Below, piece after piece: positions 42,915-51,909 of a stretch of DNA of 64,000 bases. A program made the translations under genes and the position numbers. The stretch comes from CAJFUR01 sp904420575 (GTDB lineage: Bacteria; Actinomycetota; Coriobacteriia; Coriobacteriales; Eggerthellaceae), in the NCBI GenBank assembly GCA_965119745.1, contig OZ221973.1, positions 2,728,001 to 2,792,000 of the forward strand, in the 5' to 3' direction. Under the pieces are notes generated by a model. The model was not told the DNA's origin and made no database searches. It saw only the letters and a list, made by a program, of their open reading frames with translations. Each line of letters begins with the position of its first letter. The first letter of the stretch is position 1.

Positions 42915-43576
42915 CGGAACACCTCGCTTCCCGCCACGTCGATCACGCCGTCGCGCATGACGGCGCGGAAGAACATCGGCGTGATGTTCTGGGGGTCGGC
43001 GTAATCCATGTCGTACAGCATGAGCCCCAGGTCGCGCTCACCGTCGCCGGAGTAGTGGCCTTCGGGAGACGCTGGCCCCTCATATGCTTTGAAGTGCGCC
43101 GGAAACTCGCGCGTCCCAAAATAGGGGGCGGAGTAGCACTGCCCGCGCTCGAGCCTTCTCCTCATGATGTCCTTGAACTTGCCGGGGTTGTCCTCGGGCG
43201 TCGCCTTGTCGGTGAGCTCGAAATGAGCCTCGATCACGTAGCGCACGTCGGTGAGGATGAGCGAAGCGCGCTGCTGGATGTCGTCCTTCGTGTTGATGAA
43301 GGGCAGCTCGCCGCCGCTCGTGATGGCGGTGCGCATCGTGCTGGCGAGCGCTTTCGACTTCACCTCGTTGCGCCGCACGTTCGTGAACCTGATGGGGTTG
43401 AGCACATGGATGCGGTCGATGGTGTAGCGAAGCCCCGGATGCCAATAGATGCTCTCGATAAGGCCGCGCGCGGCGCTTGGCGTGATGACGTCGTAGGAGA
43501 CGCGTTCCACCGACAGCTCCGGCCGTGTGAACAGGGCACGCTCGCCCCACACTTCCACCTGTATTCCATAAGCCAT
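42911..43576 (-). CDS. cas5c: Cas5 of type I-C (Cas5c/Cas5d), crRNA-processing endonuclease
   Basis: A 221-residue Cas5d. In type I-C, which lacks Cas6, this protein cuts the precursor crRNA within the repeat and stays on the 5' handle. The N-terminus IQVEVWGERALFTRPELSVERVSYDVITPSAARGLIESIYWHP is a typical Cas5d opening in length and composition. The catalytic Tyr/Lys/His positions cannot be assigned with certainty by eye. AAGGAGGTG precedes the start, the best ribosome site of the operon. A 142-bp gap to cas3 could hold a second promoter. Confidence 0.94.
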   Translation of the reverse strand: MAYGIQVEVWGERALFTRPELSVERVSYDVITPSAARGLIESIYWHPGLRYTIDRIHVLNPIRFTNVRRNEVKSKALASTMRTAITSGGELPFINTKDDIQQRASLILTDVRYVIEAHFELTDKATPEDNPGKFKDIMRRRLERGQCYSAPYFGTREFPAHFKAYEGPASPEGHYSGDGERDLGLMLYDMDYADPQNITPMFFRAVMRDGVIDVAGSEVFR

Positions 43577-43718
43577 AGGACACCTCCTTCCCTTGTTATT
43601 TCGTTCTTGTTTGTCTACCTGTTAATCGGGCCGCGGAAAACGTATTCGATTATCAAGGTGCCTATGGTTCACGCCACGCGCAAACAGCGACGAGCACAAT
43701 ACTCCTGCCACCCGAATC

Positions 43719-45965
43719 CTAGAAGAACAGCCCCTTCCCGCCTGCATCCGAAGCGTCCAAGCCGGTATCTTCGCGATAAAGCTCGCGATCGAGCAACACG
43801 TACGTGTCGCCTTCCAGCAGTTCGATGGAATGGGCGGATGCCAAAGCTCTCAGATCGTTGTCGTACAGCCCCACCGAATAACGGGCCAACCGGCGCATCG
43901 TCCCGCGCGTCACGCGACCCGCTTTCACGTCCGAAATGACGCCGACAATGTCAGGATCGGGAACAATGACAGGATGCGACCCCTCTTCGATCATGCGGAA
44001 GCGCTCGGCCACGCTCTTGAAGGGGATGCAAGGAGCGCCGCCGCTCCGCCGAGGGGTCTCGAGGTCGGCGAGCGCGCCCGACGCGTCGAGACGGTCCCGG
44101 CGAATCTCATGGAGCTGGTTGAAATACGCGGCGATCACTTCAAGCGATCCGACGTCGCAGGGCTCGCCAACCGCGCCCACGTCCATGCCTGCGTCTCGCA
44201 AAACCAGTCGGGCCAGCTCCGCTTTCTGCCGAACGTCGGCAGGCAAGGCGTATAGCCCCGCTGGCTCGAACAGGTGGACCACGCTCTCCTGCGCAGAACG
44301 ACGCCCCTCGCGGTTGCAGCGTCCTGCGCATTGCACCACGCTGTCGATGCCCGCGAGAGCCCGGTACACGACGGGAAAGTCGACGTCGACGCCAGCTTCC
44401 ACCAGGCTTGTCGCAACCACGCGGCAGGCTTCGCCGTCCTTGAGCCGCCGTCGGACTTCCTTCAACACGCGTTCGCGATGAACGGGGTGCATGAGCGTCG
44501 AGAGATGGAACACGCCGTCGGCTTCGGCTCCCGACATCCCATGCACGAGATCGTAGAGCCGCTTCGCCTGCCGGCGGCTGTTCACGACGCAAAGCACCTG
44601 GTCGTTGGCTGCCAAGCGGGAGGCGAGGTCTTCGTCTTCGAGTGCTCCGTCGAAGCAATACGTCGTCCGTCGCAGCCGCTCGTACAGCACCTGTGGGTCG
44701 GGCGCGATCTCATGTACCGGGCAATCGAAGCGATCGAACAACTCACCGAGAGAAGGCTGGGTCGCCGTGCAGAGCACGACCGTGCAGCCGTAGCGTTTCA
44801 CGAGCTCGGCCAACGCCCGCACACAGGGAAGCAGCTGTTTCGTCGGCAGCATCTGCGCCTCGTCGAGCACGATCACGCTGCCAGCGATGTTGTGCAGTTT
44901 GCGGCACCGCGAGGTCTTGTTCGCGAACAGCGACTCAAACAGCTGCACGTTCGTCGTCACCACGACGGGAGCGTCCCAATTCTCGGTCGCAAGCCGCAGC
45001 GCGTCGCCGTCCTCGCCCGCATCGTCGAAATCGAAGTTCGCATGATGCTCGAGCACGTTGCGCTCGCCGAGCACCTCGCGGAATACGGCGGCATTCTGCT
45101 CGATGATGGAAGTGTAGGGCACCGCGTAGATCACGCGGCGCATGCCGTGGCCTTCGGCGAGCGCATGACGCAACGCGAAGCGCATCGACGCGTACGTCTT
45201 GCCGCCGCCCGTCGGCACCGTGAGCGAGAACACGCCCGGGTCCTCCTCGGCCGTGCGGGCGCAGGCGTCGAGCAGGTTGCACCGCATCTCGTTGAGCTCG
45301 GTCTTCGGCGGGTAGAACGACGCGACCTTTGCCTCAAGGCGCTCGCACAGCACGTCAAGCCCCTCGGCGGAAAGCTGCTCGCGCGCGCCGCCCTGCATGA
45401 ACCGCTCGGTGCAGAGGAAGTCCGCATCCACCAGGCAGGAGAACACCATCCTCGTCAGGAATGCAAGCGCAAAGCCGTCGTCTCCATCCGGCGGCGTACG
45501 GAACGAGAGTTTGCCCGCAACCGGCAGTTCCACCTCGTTGGCGAACCTACGATAATCAGGCAGCAGACCTTCACGCGCGCGCTTCATGCGTCCCAACAAA
45601 GTCGCCGTGTCGCTCACGTCAACCTGCGAGCCCCCGTCGGGCAACCCGCCGTGATGCCCTGCCACGCAATATGCCAGCATCTTCGCATTCAGGCGGTCGA
45701 ACAGCTCGTACGCACCCGCCGTCGAATGGTCCACCTTATGCCCGCCGCGCAGTATGCGATTCTGAAACTCTGCCGAGTATTTCCCGACGTCATGGGCCAT
45801 CCCCGCCGCGTACGCCCAGCCCTCCGCGCCGAAGGGTCGCGCGAAATCGGCCGCCATCTCCGCCACTTCCCGCAGGTGACAGGCAACAGCCTCAACCCTT
45901 CCGTCCTCTGCAATATGGGACACATATTTGCTTTGTTGCCCTCGCACATCGTGCATATCCTTCAT
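43719..45965 (-). CDS. cas3: CRISPR-associated helicase/nuclease Cas3
   Basis: A 748-residue Cas3 that unwinds and shreds DNA marked by Cascade. The N-terminal HD nuclease shows AGMAHDVGKYSAEFQ (H58-D59) and AGHHGG. The superfamily 2 helicase part has Walker A TVPTGGGKT (around residue 255), the DEAQ box VIVLDEAQMLP (around 365), TATQPS and the motif VI region QCAGRCNREG. The start at 45965 has AGAGGG 5 bp upstream. It is the first gene of the cas operon. Upstream DNA is AT-richer and carries an inverted repeat at 46028-46057. Confidence 0.97.
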   Translation of the reverse strand: MKDMHDVRGQQSKYVSHIAEDGRVEAVACHLREVAEMAADFARPFGAEGWAYAAGMAHDVGKYSAEFQNRILRGGHKVDHSTAGAYELFDRLNAKMLAYCVAGHHGGLPDGGSQVDVSDTATLLGRMKRAREGLLPDYRRFANEVELPVAGKLSFRTPPDGDDGFALAFLTRMVFSCLVDADFLCTERFMQGGAREQLSAEGLDVLCERLEAKVASFYPPKTELNEMRCNLLDACARTAEEDPGVFSLTVPTGGGKTYASMRFALRHALAEGHGMRRVIYAVPYTSIIEQNAAVFREVLGERNVLEHHANFDFDDAGEDGDALRLATENWDAPVVVTTNVQLFESLFANKTSRCRKLHNIAGSVIVLDEAQMLPTKQLLPCVRALAELVKRYGCTVVLCTATQPSLGELFDRFDCPVHEIAPDPQVLYERLRRTTYCFDGALEDEDLASRLAANDQVLCVVNSRRQAKRLYDLVHGMSGAEADGVFHLSTLMHPVHRERVLKEVRRRLKDGEACRVVATSLVEAGVDVDFPVVYRALAGIDSVVQCAGRCNREGRRSAQESVVHLFEPAGLYALPADVRQKAELARLVLRDAGMDVGAVGEPCDVGSLEVIAAYFNQLHEIRRDRLDASGALADLETPRRSGGAPCIPFKSVAERFRMIEEGSHPVIVPDPDIVGVISDVKAGRVTRGTMRRLARYSVGLYDNDLRALASAHSIELLEGDTYVLLDRELYREDTGLDASDAGGKGLFF

Positions 45966-46027
45966 AGAGCCCTCTATTCTTTAGATTACTCTTGGCTTCA
46001 CATTTTGAAGATAGCACATGCAAACAA

Positions 46028-46057
46028 TTCGACTATCCCAGTTGCGGGACAGTCGAA
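46028..46057. repeat. Inverted repeat upstream of cas3
   Basis: TTCGACT and AGTCGAA, with inner CCC/GGG pairs, form a hairpin between the Cas8c fragment and cas3. On the minus strand TTGTTTG follows, so it may be a terminator for the fragment or a regulatory site for cas3, 63-92 bp before its start codon. Confidence 0.45.
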
Positions 46058-46110
46058 CTGAAAATCACAGAATTGGAACTGATAATCTTTCAAGTTGCAG
46101 AAGACGCAAC

Positions 46111-46533
46111 TCAATAGGGCAGATTCAAATCTATGCGCTGAAGCCTATACCCGGAAAAGAACTGGCATTGTTCTTCTACATTCAAATTTCCAGGAATGCC
46201 TTGCCCGCTTTTCAAGCCTACAGAGATTTCGTCGAATATGGCTTCCAACCTCTTTGCCAATCCTTCATTGCGTCCTTCTATTTCAGTAGCGCACCGATAA
46301 TACAGTCTGAACAAATCTGGAAATACACGCTGAGGAATAGTAGAAGCGGTTCCAAGCATCTGCGCTCGAATTGGCTCACTTCCGTCTTTACCCCGTTGTT
46401 GGGCATACTCGATAACGGCGAACAGCCTGCCAAGAAGATACCCCACGTGGTGGTTGTTGTCGGTATCAACATGCATTTTCGCTCCTTCTATGACCTTATG
46501 GCTCATGATATCAAAGTACAGACCCAAAATCAA
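46111..46533 (-). pseudogene. C-terminal fragment of a second Cas8c (Csd1)
   Basis: A 140-codon frame whose last 120 or so residues match the end of the intact Cas8c in this window. It has YLLGRLFAVIEYAQQ against YVLGRLFSVLESIQE, LFRLYYRCATEIEG in the middle, and LNVEEQCQFFSGYRLQ against LTLEEQGDFILGYHHQ. The first three-quarters of the gene are absent. The base composition is visibly lower in GC than the operon, and residue identity to the neighbour is modest, so this is not a recent duplication. It looks like the relic of a different type I-C system. A lone I-C-like repeat lies 60 bp upstream. Confidence 0.8.
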
Positions 46534-46550
46534 TAAAAAGATTCAATCTA

Positions 46551-46588
46551 GTAGCAAGAAGCCGATATAGAATCGGCTTCTTCTGCTA
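46551..46588 (-). terminator. Long hairpin, probable terminator of the HipA-like gene
   Basis: AGAAGCCGAT and ATCGGCTTCT pair perfectly around a 5-nt loop, extended by GTAGCA/TGCTAC with a 2-nt bulge. On the minus strand the region after it includes CTTTTTATTG. It lies about 80 bp after the stop of the HipA-like gene. Confidence 0.55.
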
Positions 46589-46595
46589 CAAGATT

Positions 46596-46626
46596 ATTTC
46601 AATCCACACGTCTAACACGCGACGCG
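46596..46626 (-). repeat. Lone degenerate I-C-like CRISPR repeat
   Basis: The sequence opens ATTTCAATCCACACG, matching the conserved 3' part of type I-C repeats (ATTGAAAT when transcribed), and continues with a short CGTC/GACG hairpin. It differs from the active array (ATTTCAACCCACACTCC). There is a single copy, next to the Cas8c fragment. Confidence 0.6.
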
Positions 46627-46665
46627 TTCATTATACCTTCGGTAAGCTAAGATATGCTTGGAAGA

Positions 46666-47916
46666 CTAAACGCCAAAGAGTTCGTCAACCATTCGATCCG
46701 GATCGACCGTCGGCAACGACAGCAACTGTTCCGCGCGGCGTCCAATGTAGGTTTGCAGCACGTGCAGGCGCTCGTCGCTGAAATGGTTGCGGACGTCGTC
46801 CTGCGGGAACTCGTCCATCACTTGATGGCGTTCGAACGCAAACCCCTCGAACCTGACAAGCTGCTCTTTCTGTACCGGGCCGATGACAAGCGCGGCCTGG
46901 TCGTCGAGCAGCGGATCGAACGCTCCCCGCCCCGACTTCGCCCGCTCAAGCATCGCGCCCGCCTTGAGTTCGTTCGGCATGGCTCCCGCGAACAGTGACA
47001 TATTGTTGTCGAAAATGGGGGCCATCCCACGGATCTCTCCCGTCGCGCTGTCGCGCATGACGCCGTAGTTGCCCATATGGCGATCCTCGTTGAACACAAG
47101 CGCGTCGAACACGAGCATCGACTTGAACTTTTCCAGCTCGCTCTCGCCCAGACGCGCGAAAAACGCCAGCGCGTCGCGCAGGTTCATGCGCTTGAACTGC
47201 TCCGAAGGTACCGCAAATCCGAAAGGCACGAATGCGACGCCTTTCGAACTGAACAACTCGCAAGTCGAACAGAGCTTCCCTTTCCAGATGCCCAGATCGT
47301 AGCGCACCGCATCTAACCCCATACGCGTCGCCACCTGGGATGCCAAATACTCCGAATACGGTTCTTTGCCGACGTTCGAGCCCTCGAACAGATGACCCGC
47401 TTTGTACAGGAACCGCTTGGAGCCGATCGCGCGCCACGCTTTCGGGAACATGCCGCTGTTCGTGAGCTCGCTTGGAATGCCTCCATCCGCAAGCGCATCG
47501 GAGGCAACGCCTGTGTAGGCAACCAGCTGCAAAGCCGTGCTCAACTTGTTCTCGTACAGGTTCCATTCGTCGAACGTTCCCCGAAAACCGGCAGCCACCA
47601 CCCAGTACGAATCATTAAGGGAGAGTCCTTTGCTCACATCTATGATTGACTTCGCGTCATCTGACTCGATGCCGCACGACTTCAGGATTTCGTCCACGAA
47701 AGCCCGGTTCTTTGGAATGCGCCGACGGCGTATCCACTCGAACAAGCGCTCGTTCGTCGCCTCGCCCGCGAACGAGAGAGGAAGTAGGTGTGAAAGCCCT
47801 GCGTCAGTCGACAATATGTCTACCGACACCTCACCGTACTCGCCACGCGACATGCGGAAGACGATCAGGATCCGATCGCACAATCTTAACTCGTATGTTC
47901 CGCTTTCCGACACCAT
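46666..47916 (-). CDS. HipA/CtkA-like serine-threonine kinase domain protein, no visible antitoxin
   Basis: A 416-residue protein with a HipA_C-like kinase fold. The catalytic-loop motif is DALVFNEDRHMGNYGVM, the metal-binding motif APIFDNNMSLF, and the ATP-side region SKRFLYKAGHLFEGSN. The N-terminal 120 residues are unlike HipA's own N-domain. HipA kinases arrest growth by phosphorylating targets such as GltX; here no HipB-like repressor gene lies on either side, so a role as toxin is uncertain. The start MVSESGTYEL at 47916 has no ribosome site, but TACAAT sits 7 bp upstream, suggesting a leaderless mRNA. It is divergent from adenine deaminase. Confidence 0.75.
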   Translation of the reverse strand: MVSESGTYELRLCDRILIVFRMSRGEYGEVSVDILSTDAGLSHLLPLSFAGEATNERLFEWIRRRRIPKNRAFVDEILKSCGIESDDAKSIIDVSKGLSLNDSYWVVAAGFRGTFDEWNLYENKLSTALQLVAYTGVASDALADGGIPSELTNSGMFPKAWRAIGSKRFLYKAGHLFEGSNVGKEPYSEYLASQVATRMGLDAVRYDLGIWKGKLCSTCELFSSKGVAFVPFGFAVPSEQFKRMNLRDALAFFARLGESELEKFKSMLVFDALVFNEDRHMGNYGVMRDSATGEIRGMAPIFDNNMSLFAGAMPNELKAGAMLERAKSGRGAFDPLLDDQAALVIGPVQKEQLVRFEGFAFERHQVMDEFPQDDVRNHFSDERLHVLQTYIGRRAEQLLSLPTVDPDRMVDELFGV

Positions 47917-47922
47917 GGCAAG

Positions 47923-47928
47923 ATTGTA
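47923..47928 (-). promoter_or_regulatory. -10 of the HipA-like gene (leaderless)
   Basis: TACAAT on the minus strand ends 6 bp before the ATG at 47916, so transcription should begin at or next to the start codon. No clear -35 is seen. Confidence 0.45.
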
Positions 47929-48115
47929 GCACGAGACGCTGTCCCTTCCACTCGTGCGGCATACACGCCCAAGAATCGTTGAACGAGACGAGCCGAAAGT
48001 TTGCGCTTTCCGTCTGAAAAACCGCCACACGCCCTCGGCATCCGGGCCGTCTGGGGGCGATAATGTCCCCATCAGCCCTCGCGCCGGCTGCGGCGCCCGT
48101 CCGAAGGAGTTCGCC

Positions 48116-49927
48116 ATGATCAACACCTTCTGCAAGAAGCCGCTGTGGGAGTGCTCGCAGACGCTGGCCGCCGTCGCGCAGGGACGCGAGCCCGCCGACA
48201 CGGTGATCAAGGGCGCGAAGCTCGTGAACGTGTGCACCGCCGAGATCCAGGAGGGCATCGACGTGGCCGTCGTTGCGGGGCGCATCGCGTACGTCGGGCA
48301 GGCCGACCACTGCATCGGCAAGGACACGCAGGTCATCGACGCGCAGGGTCAGTATATCGCGCCCGGGTTCCTCGACGGGCACATCCACGTGGAGTCGTCC
48401 ATGATGGGTGCCGGCGAGTACGCGCGCGCCGTCGTGCCGCACGGCACCACGGGCATCTACTGGGACCCGCACGAGGTGTGCAACGTGCTCGGCCTCGAAG
48501 GAGTCAAGGTCATGGTGGAGGACGCCGCGCGCACGCCGCTCAAGGCGATGGTCACCACGCCGTCGTGCGTGCCCGCCGTGCCGGGCTTCGAAGACACGGG
48601 CTCGTTCGTAGGCCCCGAGGACATCGCGGCCACCATGGAGTGGCCGAGCGTCGTGGGCCTCGGCGAGATGATGAACTTCCCCGGCATCCTGGCCGGCACC
48701 GACCACGCGCACGGCGAAGTGGCCGAGACGCTCAAGGTCGGGAAGACCGTGACCGGCCACTACTCGATGCCCGAGACCGACCAGGGCCTCAACGCCTACG
48801 TCGCCTCCGGCGTGCGCTGCTGCCACGAGTCCACCCGCGCCGAAGACGCGCTCGCGAAGATGCGCCTCGGCATGTATGCGCAGCTGCGCTACGGCTCGGC
48901 GTGGAAGGACCTGCCGGTGCTTGCCGAAGCCGTGCTCGCGCACGACGTCGACACGCGCTTCGCCATGCTCGTGAGCGACGACACGCATCCGCACACGCTC
49001 GTGGCCGACGGGCACCTCGATCACATCGTGCGCACAGCCGTGGAGCTGGGGATCGACCCCGTCACCGCCATCCAGATGGTCACCATCAACTGCGCCCAGT
49101 GCTTCCAGATGGACCACGAGCTGGGCTCCATCGCGCCGGGCAAGTGCGCCGACATCGTGTTCTTGGACGACCTCGAACACCTGCAGGTCACGCGCGTGCT
49201 CATCGACGGCGAGGTGGTGGCCGAGAACGGCCGCGCGACGTTCGACCTGCCGCCGTTCCCATTCCCCGCATGGGTGACGCACTCCATGCACCTCGGCCGC
49301 GAGACCGCGCCGGACACCTTCGCCGTGCCCGCGCCCGTTGGCGCCGCCGACGGCGACACCGTGCGCGTGCGCACGATCGAGGTCATCCCCGGCAAGGTGG
49401 GCACGTTCGAAACGCACGTCGACCTGCCCGTCGCGGACGGCCGCCTGGAGTCCGACGTCGAACAGGACGTCCTCAAGACGTTCGTGTTCGAGCGCCACCA
49501 CGAGACAGGGAAGTTCGGCTACGGCTTCGTCAAGGGCTTCGGCATCAAGCGCGGCGCGATGGCCTCCACCGTGGCGCACGACGCGCACAACCTGCTGGTC
49601 GTCGGCACGAACGACGCCGACATGGCGCTGGCCGCGAACACGCTCGCCGCGTGCGGCGGCGGCATGGTGGTGGTCGCCGACGGCGAGGTGCTAGGGCTTG
49701 TGGAGCTTCCCATTGCCGGCCTCATGGACGCGCTGCCCGCCGAGGCGATGAGCGAGAAGGTGCATGCCCTCGAGCAGACCTGGGCCGAGATCGGCTGCAC
49801 CATGCCCTCCCCCTTCATGACGATGGCCCTGATCCCGCTGGCCTGCCTCCCCGAGCTAAGGCTGACGAACCGCGGGTTGGTTGACTGCACGACATTCCAG
49901 TTCGCGGAACTGGTGGTGGAAGAATAA
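48116..49927 (+). CDS. ade: Adenine deaminase
   Basis: A 603-residue amidohydrolase that converts adenine to hypoxanthine and ammonia for purine salvage or nitrogen supply. It has the metal-binding GHIHVESSMM characteristic of adenine deaminase, then HGTTGIYWDPHEVCNV, VTGHYSMPE, SDDTHPHTLV, NCAQCF and the second-domain KGFGIKRGAMASTVAHDAHN. Length is typical. The start MINTFCKKPLWE is set by GAAGGAG 7 bp upstream. The 199-bp gap to the divergent HipA-like gene contains GATAAT (about 48059) as a possible -10. A Nudix gene follows after 60 bp. Confidence 0.96.
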   Translation: MINTFCKKPLWECSQTLAAVAQGREPADTVIKGAKLVNVCTAEIQEGIDVAVVAGRIAYVGQADHCIGKDTQVIDAQGQYIAPGFLDGHIHVESSMMGAGEYARAVVPHGTTGIYWDPHEVCNVLGLEGVKVMVEDAARTPLKAMVTTPSCVPAVPGFEDTGSFVGPEDIAATMEWPSVVGLGEMMNFPGILAGTDHAHGEVAETLKVGKTVTGHYSMPETDQGLNAYVASGVRCCHESTRAEDALAKMRLGMYAQLRYGSAWKDLPVLAEAVLAHDVDTRFAMLVSDDTHPHTLVADGHLDHIVRTAVELGIDPVTAIQMVTINCAQCFQMDHELGSIAPGKCADIVFLDDLEHLQVTRVLIDGEVVAENGRATFDLPPFPFPAWVTHSMHLGRETAPDTFAVPAPVGAADGDTVRVRTIEVIPGKVGTFETHVDLPVADGRLESDVEQDVLKTFVFERHHETGKFGYGFVKGFGIKRGAMASTVAHDAHNLLVVGTNDADMALAANTLAACGGGMVVVADGEVLGLVELPIAGLMDALPAEAMSEKVHALEQTWAEIGCTMPSPFMTMALIPLACLPELRLTNRGLVDCTTFQFAELVVEE

Positions 49928-49987
49928 GCCATCGATTGGCCGCCCGCGCCTCGTGGGCGGCCACTGCCGAAAGAAGACGAAACCCTC

Positions 49988-50575
49988 ATGCCCCTCATCG
50001 CCGACATACGCGCCTATGCGCCCTTCAACGAGCAGGAGGCGGTCGACAGGCAGGTCATCCTGCAGCGGCTCGAAGACGACCCGCACGTGTTCGACCGCAG
50101 CTCGCTCGCACACATGGCGTGCTCCATCTGGACGGTGGATCCCACGGCGACGCAGACGCTGCTCGTGTACCACAACGTCTACGACTCGTGGTCGTGGATC
50201 GGCGGGCATGCGGACGGCGAGCATGACCTGGCAGCCGTCGCCTTGCGCGAGCTCGAGGAGGAGACCGGCGTCGCGAACGCGCGGCTCGTCACGTCGTGCG
50301 GGCCGGGCGGCATCTTCTCGCTCGAGGCCCTCACGGTGAACGGCCACGAGAAGCGCGGGCTCTACGTGGGCTCGCACCTGCACCTCAACGTGACCTACCT
50401 GGCCGTGGCCTCCCCCGACGAGCCGCTGCGCGTCAAGCCCGACGAGAACAGCGGCGTGCGCTGGGTGCCCCTCGAAGACGCCATCGCGCTCTCCACCGAG
50501 CCATGGATCCGCGAGCGCATCTACCGCAAGCTCATCGACAAGCTGAAAGGCCTGAACAAGGACCTGCTTTCCTGA
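49988..50575 (+). CDS. Nudix hydrolase
   Basis: A 195-residue Nudix protein. The box GGHADGEHDLAAVALRELEEETGV shows the REXXEE metal-binding core; its first half is one residue shorter than the classic pattern, as in the GGHADGD-type subgroup. Such enzymes hydrolyse nucleoside diphosphates linked to another group; the substrate cannot be predicted. It follows adenine deaminase by 60 bp on the same strand and may be co-transcribed, but no functional link is established. It is convergent with the SRAP gene, 72 bp away. Confidence 0.9.
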   Translation: MPLIADIRAYAPFNEQEAVDRQVILQRLEDDPHVFDRSSLAHMACSIWTVDPTATQTLLVYHNVYDSWSWIGGHADGEHDLAAVALRELEEETGVANARLVTSCGPGGIFSLEALTVNGHEKRGLYVGSHLHLNVTYLAVASPDEPLRVKPDENSGVRWVPLEDAIALSTEPWIRERIYRKLIDKLKGLNKDLLS

Positions 50576-50647
50576 CCAGGCCCCGTCAGGCCTATCGGCC
50601 CCGGCCGCGCCGACACTCCTCGGCCAACCTCGCGGCTTGCGAACGCG

Positions 50648-51388
50648 TCAGAACAGCGAGAGCTGGCCGCCGGGCCCATTCGCGGCTCCCTCTCCCTGCG
50701 GCCCCGGCCTCCCCCGCACGACTTCGGCCGCTGCATCCCGCACGATTCCGGTCGCAGCCTTCTGCCCGTCCTCGGCCGCCGCCACGAGCCCAATGCCCGA
50801 GCGGTCGACCAGGAGCGCGCAGTCGCCTTCCAGCCACGCCTGCGCCTCGTCCGCACGCAGCACGAGCGGCATGCGGTCGTGCACGGCGGCGACGCACGCG
50901 TTGGGCTCGGTCGTCACCAGCGAGAAACGGCCGTCTTCCTGCACGCCCGCCAGAAGCATGGCCTCGCCGCCCGGCAAGGAAAAACGGTACTGCCTCTTCA
51001 CGGGCCTGCCGGTGCGCACGCTGGGCACCGTCTCCGTTGCATGCGACTCGTGGAACGCGAGCGCGGGGACCAGGCAGCGACCACGCTCGAACGAAGCCGA
51101 CCACATCGTCCGTCCCGGCGCCAGCGCCGTCTCGATGCGGGTGTTGAACACCGGGCCACGCCGCCATTCGACGGGATAGCCCCACGTCAGTTCCTCGACG
51201 GCCAGGCGAGGCATCCCTGCGCCCTCCGGCGCAGACGAGGGCACCACCACCGGGACGCCCGCGTTCGGGAACGCCTCGAAGCTGCGGGCGGGCCAGTCGG
51301 GCTCCCACGTCAAGGGCAGGCCGGCCTCGATGCGCACGACCATCTCCAGGACGTCGTCGTAGCTCAGCGCGACGAACCGTCGGCACAT
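50648..51388 (-). CDS. SRAP-family protein (YedK/HMCES-like, abasic-site DNA-protein crosslinker)
   Basis: A 246-residue SOS-response-associated peptidase domain protein. After Met removal Cys2 (MCRRFVAL) would form the thiazolidine link with abasic sites in single-stranded DNA. Other signatures are VFNTRIETA (Asn, Arg, Glu), the Glu in ALAFHESHA and HDRMPLVL with the active-site His. The last 60 residues are a less conserved extension ending GGQLSLF, which resembles a short clamp-binding-type peptide, although that is speculative. Its first 25 bp overlap the end of the upstream unknown gene. Confidence 0.9.
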   Translation of the reverse strand: MCRRFVALSYDDVLEMVVRIEAGLPLTWEPDWPARSFEAFPNAGVPVVVPSSAPEGAGMPRLAVEELTWGYPVEWRRGPVFNTRIETALAPGRTMWSASFERGRCLVPALAFHESHATETVPSVRTGRPVKRQYRFSLPGGEAMLLAGVQEDGRFSLVTTEPNACVAAVHDRMPLVLRADEAQAWLEGDCALLVDRSGIGLVAAAEDGQKAATGIVRDAAAEVVRGRPGPQGEGAANGPGGQLSLF

Positions 51389-51909
51389 GTGCCGTGCGCC
51401 CCCTCGCCGAATCCCAAGAACCCGAAGATGTCGTGCAGGAGGCCGGTCAGCACGTCGAGGGGCAGCGCCGTGTACAGGCCGCTCTTCACCAGGTCCTCGA
51501 ACCCGCTTTCCTGCTGGTAGTACACGCCGTCCAGCAGGAACACGGCATGCCCGCCTTCCGCGTTGCTGACGGCCACCAGGGTCTTCTCATGCAGCCGCTC
51601 GTAATCTTCGCCGGCGATGCCCCACTTCGCATACCATTCCGGCACGTTCTTCACGCCCTCTTCGGCGAAGAACTGCTTGATCTCGCCACACCCTGCCAGC
51701 GGGTACGGCGGGATGTCGTAGCCCTGGCGCCGCGCGTAATGGTAGATGTACTGCGAAGCGTCGCCCACCTTCACGCGACTGCCCAGCACGAACGACACGA
51801 GCGCGGCCGTGCGGCGCACGTCGAAACGCGCGCGTTCGGCCTCCTGCAACGCCAAGGCGGCGTCGAACAGCATGCCCGCGTCCCTTTCGCCGTCGAACGA
51901 ATCAGCCAT
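51364..51909 (-). CDS. Protein of unknown function
   Basis: A 181-residue cytoplasmic protein. It has no signal peptide or clear membrane segment, although DVLTGLLHDIFGFLGFG near the end is hydrophobic. The first half is helical and charged (AALALQEAERARFDVRRTAALVSFVLGS). The middle contains QYIYHYARRQGYDIPPYPL and CGEIKQFFAEEGV, and the later part TLVAVSNAEGGHAVFLLDGVYYQQ. I do not recognise the family. It overlaps the TudS-GNAT gene by 8 bp upstream and the SRAP gene by 25 bp downstream, so these three are translationally coupled. Confidence 0.75.
   Translation of the reverse strand: MADSFDGERDAGMLFDAALALQEAERARFDVRRTAALVSFVLGSRVKVGDASQYIYHYARRQGYDIPPYPLAGCGEIKQFFAEEGVKNVPEWYAKWGIAGEDYERLHEKTLVAVSNAEGGHAVFLLDGVYYQQESGFEDLVKSGLYTALPLDVLTGLLHDIFGFLGFGEGAHGTCADGSSR

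Noticed and set aside
43577..43718. A separate gene in the gap between cas3 and cas5
   Set aside because: The 142-bp gap holds no frame with a start and ribosome site; type I-C needs no further gene here.
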